From positions 1-64,000 of the forward strand of contig KB910555.1 in the NCBI GenBank assembly GCA_000383115.1: 64,000 bases of DNA. The letters are read 5' to 3'. Position 1 is the first letter of the stretch. Each line of letters opens with the position of its first letter. The notes under the pieces were generated by a model. That model was not told the origin of the DNA. It was given only the letters and a program-made list of their open reading frames with translations, and ran no database searches. The stretch comes from an alpha proteobacterium SCGC AAA015-N04. GTDB taxonomy: Bacteria; Pseudomonadota; Alphaproteobacteria; Puniceispirillales; Marisalimonadaceae. Positions 57,773-64,000 of the stretch are shown piece after piece. A program made the position numbers and the translations under genes.

Positions 57773-58837
57773 ATGATTTTTTCTAAAATTAAAATAGGAA
57801 GTTTAGAAGTTTTCAACAGAATTGTTGTAGCTCCTATGTGTCAATATTCAGCTATTAATGGATTAATGACCGATTGGCACACACAGCATCTAATGCAATT
57901 AGGTTATTCAGGAGCGGGTTTAATAATGGTTGAAGCTACAGCAGTGGAGGAAATTGGAAGAATTACGCATAACTGTGTGGGAATATATAATGAAAAATGC
58001 ATACAATCTCTAAAAAAAAATCTTCAATTGTCAAAATCAGTTGCTCCCAATAAGTCATGTTTTGGAATTCAATTAGCACATGCTGGCAGAAAAGCTTCTA
58101 CTCAAAGACCTTGGGAGGGAAGAAGTTCTCTTAAAAAAGAAGAAAATCCCTGGAAGACTATATGTCCATCACCAATACCTTTTCAAGAAAATTGGCATGT
58201 TCCTGAAGAGATGAACTTATTGGATATAGAAAGGGTCAAAAAACAATTTATTTTAGCCTCATTAAAAGCTGTTGAAATTGGGTTTGATTTAATAGAAATT
58301 CATGGAACACATGGCTACTTGCTTCATCAGTTTTTATCTCCAATTTCCAATAAACGTAAAGATAAATATGGAGGTAACTTAGAAAATAGAATGAGATTTC
58401 CACTAGAAATTTTCTCTTCAGTCAAAGGTTGCCTTCCTAACGATTTTCCTCTTGGTATGAGAATTACTGGCACAGAATGGGAAAAAAATGGAATTGATGA
58501 AAATGAATCTACTGTCTTTGCAAAAGAATTAGAAAAAATAGGATGTCATTATGTTTGTGTCTCCAGTGGAGGAAACACACCTAGTCCTAAAATACCTGTA
58601 GGACCACACTATCAAGTTCATCTTGCAAAAAAGATAAAAAAAGACACTAAGATGGTTGTTAGAACAGTTGGAATGATTACAGATCCATTTGAGGCTAATA
58701 ATATTATTATCAACCAGGATGCTGATATGATAGCAATGGCTAGAGCTTTTATATCTAATCCAAGGTGGGTGTGGGATGCAGCTAAAGTCCTTAATCAAAA
58801 TATTGATGTACCACCTCAGTATGCTAGAAGATTTTAG
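57773..58837 (+). CDS. NADH:flavin oxidoreductase, old yellow enzyme (YqjM/NamA-like)
   Basis: An FMN-binding TIM-barrel oxidoreductase. The N-terminal FNRIVVAPMCQYSAINGLMTDWHTQH has the Cys of the YqjM-like class, with GIQLAHAGRKAST, EIHGTHGYLLHQFLSP (His pair for substrate), NKRKDKYGGNLENRMRF and ADMIAMARAFISNP for FMN phosphate. These enzymes reduce activated C=C bonds; the natural substrate is open. I chose the ATG giving MIFSKIKIGS, 354 residues; an earlier in-frame start would run into nudC. It converges on the channel gene with no bases between. Confidence 0.93.
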   Translation: MIFSKIKIGSLEVFNRIVVAPMCQYSAINGLMTDWHTQHLMQLGYSGAGLIMVEATAVEEIGRITHNCVGIYNEKCIQSLKKNLQLSKSVAPNKSCFGIQLAHAGRKASTQRPWEGRSSLKKEENPWKTICPSPIPFQENWHVPEEMNLLDIERVKKQFILASLKAVEIGFDLIEIHGTHGYLLHQFLSPISNKRKDKYGGNLENRMRFPLEIFSSVKGCLPNDFPLGMRITGTEWEKNGIDENESTVFAKELEKIGCHYVCVSSGGNTPSPKIPVGPHYQVHLAKKIKKDTKMVVRTVGMITDPFEANNIIINQDADMIAMARAFISNPRWVWDAAKVLNQNIDVPPQYARRF

Positions 58838-59749
58838 TTATCTAATATTTTTATCTGATAGTATATCAATTAGAGATTTAGAATGTTCGGGTGATAAATT
58901 AAGTTCTTTTCTTAATTTTTCAATTTTTAAAGCTTCTTCGTCGCTTATTACTCCATCACTAAGGGCTTGATTTATTTCAGCTTCTAAAATAGCAGCCTTT
59001 TGAGCTCTTTGGTTAGCGAATGCTGAAGCTACAATACCCGTTAAAAGTGCAACTGTGCATACGCCCATAATTGCTGTAAAAGCACCAATAACTTTACCTA
59101 AAGGAGTAACGGGTGATACATCGCCATACCCTACTGTTGTTAGAGTAATTAAGCCCCACCACATCGTTTCTGGTATTGAACTAAATTTGTCTGGCTGACT
59201 TTCATGTTCAGCTATGTACATCAAAGAACTCGATAAAAATAATGCGATAATCATAAGGTATAACGCAGCACTAAAGGATCGCCAATCTGCCTTTATGGCT
59301 GAAAAAAAATCTTCAATGGCTGAACTGTAGTTGGATATTTTCAATAATCTCAATAATCTTAATACTCTGAGCCATCTTAAATCTATTCCGCCAAAAAAAT
59401 AGGGAAGAATTGATGGAATAATTGCTAAAAAGTCAACAAGACCTGTAAAACTAAAAATATATTTTAAACGTTTTACAAAACCAGAAGAATTACCAAGATC
59501 TGTTCTTGCAGGAGCAGACCAAACTCTCAAGAGGTATTCTATACTAAAAATAATAACTGAAAAAATCTCAAATGCAAAAAAAAGATCTCTATAAGTTTCA
59601 CCAATATATTTTACGGACTCTAAACATACTGCGGTAACATTTAGAAGTATTAATATAAATAAAATCATATCAACATACTGACTTGGCTTGTCAGTAACAT
59701 TACCTTTAGATAAGAGTTCACTAGTTCTTTTTTGAATTCTTAAATACAT
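58838..59749 (-). CDS. Voltage-gated-type potassium channel (six helices)
   Basis: A 303-residue ion-transport protein with six membrane segments. The S4-like segment DLRWLRVLRLLRLLKI bears regularly spaced arginines (voltage sensor) and the selectivity filter is TTVGYGD, that of K+ channels. The soluble tail is short: ALSDGVISDEEALKIEKLRK and further charged residues, an acidic loop reminding of EF-hand or TerB tails. TAGG lies 7 bases before the ATG; a TTG 15 bases upstream is less likely. SDR gene is upstream with a 69-base gap. Confidence 0.92.
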   Translation of the reverse strand: MYLRIQKRTSELLSKGNVTDKPSQYVDMILFILILLNVTAVCLESVKYIGETYRDLFFAFEIFSVIIFSIEYLLRVWSAPARTDLGNSSGFVKRLKYIFSFTGLVDFLAIIPSILPYFFGGIDLRWLRVLRLLRLLKISNYSSAIEDFFSAIKADWRSFSAALYLMIIALFLSSSLMYIAEHESQPDKFSSIPETMWWGLITLTTVGYGDVSPVTPLGKVIGAFTAIMGVCTVALLTGIVASAFANQRAQKAAILEAEINQALSDGVISDEEALKIEKLRKELNLSPEHSKSLIDILSDKNIR

Positions 59750-59818
59750 AATTATGCCTAGCAATTTAAAATAATAATTAAAACTTAACTTATATTTATA
59801 TCTAATTCAGCAATTTAT

Positions 59819-60613
59819 TTATGGAGTTGCTGCAGTGAGACCGCCATCAACTATTATTTCTGTTCCTGTAATATATTTAGCTTCATCAGAGCATAAAAAT
59901 AATACAGCATTAGCTACATCCCAAGATTCTCCCATTTTACCCATTGGCACTTGCTCATGTCTTCGTTTAACAAATCCAGCATAATCACCATCAGCATATT
60001 TGTTGGCTAACCTTTCTACTAAAGGTGTGTGCATTAAACCTGGAACCACACAATTTAGCCGAATATTTTTTTTTGCTTCTATTACAGCTGTTGTTTTAGT
60101 CATTTGTATAAGAGCGGCTTTTGAAGCACTATAACCTACTTGAGGTTTTCCTATATACCTTAATCCTGCAACTGATGATATATTTACAATGGATCCACCT
60201 GAATTTTTTTCCATAATCGGGATAACAAATTTAATACAAAAATAAGCTGTATCTAAATTCAAAGTAAATTGTTTTTGCCACGTAGGACTATCAATTTCTA
60301 CTGGTCCTCCAGGTTCAGATTGACCAACAACATTGACTAAAATATCTATTTTTTTATGTTTTTTTTCTATTATCTCAAAAAAATCTTTTACATCATTCTC
60401 ATTGGTCATATTTACCTTATAAAATGTAAAATCGTTACCTTCTTCTTTAATAAAATTAGCAGTGTTTTGACCTGCTTCTTCATTTATATCAGTACCAAAA
60501 ACTTTTGCACCCTGACGCGCTATAAGTGTTGAAATTGCGCGGCCATTGCCAAAACCACTGCCGATAGAGCCACATCCAGAAACTACAGCAATTTTATTAT
60601 TTAGATTAAGCAT
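59819..60613 (-). CDS. Short-chain dehydrogenase/reductase
   Basis: A classical SDR of 264 residues. The cofactor motif is VSGCGSIGSGFGNGRA, a longer glycine loop than the standard TGxxxGIG, and VFGTDINEEAG places an Asp after beta-2, suggesting NAD(H). Also seen: VNVVGQS, NISSVAG, the catalytic YSASKAAL and the end ITGTEIIVDGG. The substrate is unknown; the neighbourhood of CoA-transferase and hydratase genes would fit alcohol or acyl-CoA oxidation. Confidence 0.92.
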   Translation of the reverse strand: MLNLNNKIAVVSGCGSIGSGFGNGRAISTLIARQGAKVFGTDINEEAGQNTANFIKEEGNDFTFYKVNMTNENDVKDFFEIIEKKHKKIDILVNVVGQSEPGGPVEIDSPTWQKQFTLNLDTAYFCIKFVIPIMEKNSGGSIVNISSVAGLRYIGKPQVGYSASKAALIQMTKTTAVIEAKKNIRLNCVVPGLMHTPLVERLANKYADGDYAGFVKRRHEQVPMGKMGESWDVANAVLFLCSDEAKYITGTEIIVDGGLTAATP

Positions 60614-60687
60614 TAGATAAACCTCTAGCAGTTTTATATGATAGTATTAACATAAGGTATTTAATTTACAAGAAAGTATAAATCGTA

Positions 60688-61521
60688 ATGAAATTTTCAA
60701 AATTAGTTGCAGATAGATATGCTAAGGAAATTGATCTAGATTTTTCAAAAATCCAAGAAACAGAGACTCTTAAATCTATTTTATCAAGAAAAAGTATAAG
60801 AAAATTTTTAAAAAAGCCAATATCAAAAGAACTTTTATATCTAATTTTAGCTGCTGCACAATCTGCTCCATCCAAATCAAACCTTCAACAATACTCAATT
60901 TTAGTAATTCAAGATCAAAATATTAAAAATGAAATATCTAACTTAATAGGAAACACCAAGTGGGCATTAACGGCCCCAATATTTTTTTTATACCTTGCAG
61001 ATATAAGAAGAAATATAAAAATAACAAATGATAGAGGATATGAGCATAAAAATAACAATGTTGATACCTTCATGAATGGTGTAATTGATGCTGCTTTATC
61101 TATGCAATCAACTATATGCGCATCAGAGTCTTTAGGTCTGGGAGTATGCCCAATTAGTATGATTAGAAATATAATTGAGGAGGTAAAAGTTATTTGTAAA
61201 TTACCTAAAGGAGTTTTCCCTATTGCAGGTCTGGCTTTGGGTTGGCCTGATCAAAAGTCAAATGTGTCTATAAGATTATCTCAAGATATTGTAATACACT
61301 TTGATAAATATAGTGAAAAAGATTTAATTCAAAAAATAAATAAATATGACGAAATAGTTTTTAAAAAAGATCCAATTCCAGAAAACAAGCAACGTCACGT
61401 TGACCTTTATGGGGTTGCAAAAAAGGGAACTTGGTCAGAAAATATTAGTAGACAATTATCTGTTCCAGAAAGAAGTAATTTCAAAAACTGGCTTAAAGAA
61501 AATGGATTTAATCTCGAATAA
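60688..61521 (+). CDS. Nitroreductase-family FMN oxidoreductase
   Basis: A 277-residue nitroreductase-like protein. The N-terminal LKSILSRKSIRKFLKKPI contains the RxSxRxF FMN-binding pattern, followed by AAAQSAPSKSNLQQYSILVI and the helix FMNGVIDAALSMQSTICASESLGLG with MIRNI. The C-terminal 70 residues (from RLSQDIVIHFDKYSE) form an arm, as in the NfsA/FRP type. Substrate unknown. It overlaps the hydrolase gene at the 3' ends by 14 bases. Confidence 0.9.
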   Translation: MKFSKLVADRYAKEIDLDFSKIQETETLKSILSRKSIRKFLKKPISKELLYLILAAAQSAPSKSNLQQYSILVIQDQNIKNEISNLIGNTKWALTAPIFFLYLADIRRNIKITNDRGYEHKNNNVDTFMNGVIDAALSMQSTICASESLGLGVCPISMIRNIIEEVKVICKLPKGVFPIAGLALGWPDQKSNVSIRLSQDIVIHFDKYSEKDLIQKINKYDEIVFKKDPIPENKQRHVDLYGVAKKGTWSENISRQLSVPERSNFKNWLKENGFNLE

Positions 61522-62371
61522 TATTATCTAATATCTTATTAAACAGCACTTCGTTTTCATACATTATCCAATGACCTATGTTAAATTCCACATGAAATCT
61601 GACTTTAGGATTTATAGATCTCAGTATTGTCATTCTATCCTCTAGATAAACTCCAACACTTGCATCCTTTTCTCCCCAAATTACATACAGTGGTATATCT
61701 TGTTTTTTTAATATTTGAGCTAAAGTATCAGTTGCTGAAATTGGTCGGCTTTTAATGCGGTGAGCGTCTGTATTTTGTTTTTGCATGTGGACTGCAAAGT
61801 CGTCAATTTTCTTTGGATTATGAAACATTAGGATTTCAAGATTTATTTTATGAGCATGGTAAATTTCTTGTTCAGTCATCTTTGAGTGTCTAGGTATCAT
61901 AGTCTTCATTTCGCCTCTTTTGGCTCCTAAACCTCCAGGCCCTACCAAAATTAATTTTCTGGGGGATAATTTTCTTTTAATCAGTTCGTAAGATAAGTGT
62001 CCCGCAATTAAACCTCCGAAGGAAAAACCGCATACCAAAGGATTGTCATTTGCTGAGATTAATTCATTTAAGGTTTCCGCCAAATTAGATGCAATTTTTT
62101 CTGGTGTATGGGGTAGTGCCAAATCATCTGATTCTCCAAAACCTGGCATGTCTGGGATTAAAACATTGAAATTTTTAGAAAATGGTATTGCTTGTTTTAT
62201 CCAATGTTTCCAACTTCCATAACCACCATGCAAAAGAATTAGAGGTGTCCCTTTACCCCAAGATCTCCAACATACTTTACCACCATTAGAACCTAATAAT
62301 TTTTTTTGGGAGTTTTTTTCAATTTTAGATAAATAATTACTATATTTGTTAAAATTAAAATTATTTTCCAT
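61508..62371 (-). CDS. Alpha/beta hydrolase
   Basis: A 287-residue alpha/beta hydrolase. The nucleophile elbow is CGFSFGG (Ser), the oxyanion region is LILLHGGYGSWKHW, and the catalytic acid and base are in WGEKDASV (Asp) and FNIGHWIMYEN (His). The MPGFGESD segment is usual for MhpC/esterase/epoxide-hydrolase relatives. The precise reaction cannot be told. It diverges from the CoA-transferase across about 130 bases. Confidence 0.9.
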   Translation of the reverse strand: MENNFNFNKYSNYLSKIEKNSQKKLLGSNGGKVCWRSWGKGTPLILLHGGYGSWKHWIKQAIPFSKNFNVLIPDMPGFGESDDLALPHTPEKIASNLAETLNELISANDNPLVCGFSFGGLIAGHLSYELIKRKLSPRKLILVGPGGLGAKRGEMKTMIPRHSKMTEQEIYHAHKINLEILMFHNPKKIDDFAVHMQKQNTDAHRIKSRPISATDTLAQILKKQDIPLYVIWGEKDASVGVYLEDRMTILRSINPKVRFHVEFNIGHWIMYENEVLFNKILDNIIRD

Positions 62372-62502
62372 TAATTACCTCAACGTTATCTTTAAAGACT
62401 AATAATTTTTTTTTTATATTTTAACAAGCATTTTATTGATCTCTTAACATTTAATAATATAAGATGAGACAATTAAAAAAACTTGGTAATGGAGAACACC
62501 TA

Positions 62503-63696
62503 ATGCCACATTTAGCTGCATCTGATGCATTGTCACATATAAGAGTTATTGATCTTACTAGAGTAAGATCTGGTCCGACAGCGGTTAGACAACTTGCTGA
62601 TTGGGGAGCAGACGTCATAAAAGTAGAAGCTCCAGAAAGTGTTGAACCAGATGGCGCGTTAGGTGCATCAAGGCACACTTCTGATTTTCAAAATTTACAT
62701 CGTAACAAAAGAAGCATTACTCTTAATTTAAAAAAATCTGAAGCTATAGAAATTTTAATGAAATTAGTAGAAAAGTCAGATGTGGTAGTTGAGAACTTTC
62801 GACCAGATGTAAAACAAAGACTAGGTATTGACTACGAGATCTTAAAAAAAAGAAATCCTAGAATTATTCTTGCTAGCATATCAGGATTTGGTCAGGATGG
62901 CCCATATGCAAAAAGACCAGGCTTTGATCAAATCGCTCAAGGCATGGGTGGATTAATGAGTATAACTGGAGAACCTGGAAAGGGCCCAATGAGAGTTGGT
63001 ATTCCAGTAGCTGATTTAACAGCAGGATTGTTTTGTGCAATGGGAATTCAGACTGCCCTTATAGAAAGAGAAAAATCTGGTCTTGGTCAATGGGTTAACA
63101 CATCATTATTACAAGCTCAAATTTTTATGTTAGATTTTCAAGCCTCCCGGTGGCTTTGTGATAATAATGTAGCAGGACAGGCTGGTAATAATCATCCAAC
63201 TAGTGTTCCCACTGGAGTTTTTAAAACTTCAGATGGTTCAATTAACTTAGCAGTTGCGGGTGAAACAATTTGGAGACGTTTTGCTGAAGCAGTTGACAAA
63301 AGAGATTGGCTGGAAATGGAAGAATTTAAAGATGCAAAAAATCGATTAAAAAACAGAGATTATCTAAATAGCTTAATTGAAGAACTAACCGTCACTAAAT
63401 CATCTAATGAGTGGGTTGAAAAATTAGAAAAGGTCGGCGTTCCCTGTGGTCCAATCAATTCTATAGATAAGGTTTTTGATGATCCCCAGGTAAAACATCT
63501 TGGCATAGCTCAATCTGTAGATACAATTCCTTTTGGTGAAACGGAATTAGTTGCACAACCTTTTAATTTATCTCGTACTCCTAGTAGTTTAAAGCAACGT
63601 CCACCAGAAAAAGGTGAACAAAATAGCGATGTCCTCAACGAACTGGGTTTCAGTGATAAAGAACTTAATGATTTAAAAAATCAAAACATTATTTAA
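62503..63696 (+). CDS. Class III CoA-transferase (CaiB/BaiF family)
   Basis: Transfers CoA between acyl groups through a covalent Asp. The N-terminal IRVIDLTRVRSGPTAVRQLADWGADVIKVE and RNKRSITLNLK are typical, then VENFRPDVKQRLGIDYE, GQDGPYAKRPGFDQIAQ and VGIPVADLTAGLF with the candidate catalytic Asp (DLTAG). The C-terminus (GVPCGPINSIDKVFDDPQV) is standard. I chose the ATG with GGAG 8 bases upstream, 397 residues; an ATG 39 bases earlier lacks a ribosome site. It is followed after 15 bases by an enoyl-CoA hydratase. Confidence 0.94.
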   Translation: MPHLAASDALSHIRVIDLTRVRSGPTAVRQLADWGADVIKVEAPESVEPDGALGASRHTSDFQNLHRNKRSITLNLKKSEAIEILMKLVEKSDVVVENFRPDVKQRLGIDYEILKKRNPRIILASISGFGQDGPYAKRPGFDQIAQGMGGLMSITGEPGKGPMRVGIPVADLTAGLFCAMGIQTALIEREKSGLGQWVNTSLLQAQIFMLDFQASRWLCDNNVAGQAGNNHPTSVPTGVFKTSDGSINLAVAGETIWRRFAEAVDKRDWLEMEEFKDAKNRLKNRDYLNSLIEELTVTKSSNEWVEKLEKVGVPCGPINSIDKVFDDPQVKHLGIAQSVDTIPFGETELVAQPFNLSRTPSSLKQRPPEKGEQNSDVLNELGFSDKELNDLKNQNII

Positions 63697-63711
63697 TTTA
63701 TAGGAATGATC

Positions 63712-64000
63712 ATGACTGAAGAAAAAATGTTATCTCGAACACAAGAAAATGTAGGACATATTATTTTTAATAATCCAGAAAAACATAATGCTGTATCTAT
63801 AGAAATGTGGGATGCCCTTGAAAAATTTCTTAATCAATTCAGACAGGACAACAATATCAGAGTTGTTGTTCTTGAGGGGGCTGGAGGTAAATCATTTGTT
63901 TCTGGAGCTGACATTTCAAAATTTGATAAAGAAAGGAGTACAAAAGAAGCTATATTAAGCTATAACAAGCGAACACATAAAGTTTATGAACTTCTTGAAA
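63712..64000 (+). CDS. Enoyl-CoA hydratase/isomerase (3'-truncated by window edge)
   Basis: The first 96 residues of a crotonase-family protein: IIFNNPEKHNAVSIEMWDAL, IRVVVLEGAGGKSFVSGADISKF, which includes the oxyanion-hole GADIS pattern. AGGA at 63702-63705 favours the second of two close ATG codons. Following the CoA-transferase closely, it likely acts on the CoA ester that enzyme makes. The rest is beyond the window. Confidence 0.93.
   Translation, partial: MTEEKMLSRTQENVGHIIFNNPEKHNAVSIEMWDALEKFLNQFRQDNNIRVVVLEGAGGKSFVSGADISKFDKERSTKEAILSYNKRTHKVYELLE

Overview
The window is a stretch of very AT-rich, tightly packed chromosome. Its gene families and gene order point to an alphaproteobacterium: tolQRAB-pal-cpoB, then tilS-ftsH-folP-glmM, serC-serA, hisZ next to purA, rpoH next to rluD with a DUF6476-like neighbour, DUF2237, and the remains of an alphaproteobacterial-type DjlA. 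Low GC, overlapping genes, tiny intergenic spaces and almost no accessory DNA suggest a streamlined free-living, probably marine, lineage. The exact clade cannot be settled by reading alone. The cell is Gram-negative (LpxC, BamD, MlaA/MlaC, Tol-Pal) and its MurE carries the DNPR motif of the meso-diaminopimelate-adding enzymes.

Layout. 1-4.8 kb: end of tolQ, then tolR, tolA, tolB, pal and cpoB, the envelope-constriction system. 4.8-11.5 kb: tilS, ftsH, folP, glmM, thiD on the plus strand. 11.4-12.1 kb: a GST-like gene on the minus strand. 12.2-17.5 kb: serC-serA, hisZ and purA; purA is split by a one-base frameshift in a T run. 17.5-24.5 kb: small blocks of alternating strand (rpoH, rluD, a DUF6476-like gene, threonine aldolase, a YggT-like membrane protein, ettA, mlaC-mlaA). 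24.6-29.6 kb: uvrD, prmA, an Xaa-Pro aminopeptidase. 29.6-53.3 kb: one long minus-strand run holding ligA, recN, bamD, lpxC and a complete dcw cluster (ftsZ, ftsA, ftsQ, ddl, murB, murC, murG, ftsW, murD, mraY, murF, murE, ftsI, ftsL, rsmH, mraZ). Its promoter region carries four TGGGA repeats at an exact 10-bp period, a strong candidate MraZ operator. 53.4-53.8 kb: the RNase P RNA gene. 53.8-54.5 kb: the only large gap, filled by a decayed full-length djlA pseudogene. 54.6-57.8 kb: TusA-like protein, PlsC, DUF2237, a 62-residue protein, a bactofilin and nudC. 57.8-64 kb: a more metabolic region with an old-yellow-enzyme oxidoreductase, voltage-gated-type K+ channel, SDR, nitroreductase, alpha/beta hydrolase, class III CoA-transferase and the start of an enoyl-CoA hydratase.

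How it works together. Most of the window builds, divides and maintains the envelope: peptidoglycan precursors from GlmM and MurB-G/MraY/Ddl, septation by FtsA/Q/L/W/I/Z, outer membrane by LpxC, BamD, MlaA/C and Tol-Pal, with FtsH and RpoH as proteostasis partners. The 3' end looks like a small-molecule or acyl-CoA catabolic module.

I did not find a convincing undescribed defence, mobile or biosynthetic system, and I saw no tRNA genes, insertion sequences, prophage genes or CRISPR arrays. The most notable signals are the purA frameshift, the djlA pseudogene, the MraZ operator array, the consistent lack of spacers at convergent gene ends, and the mutually exclusive hairpins ahead of serC.
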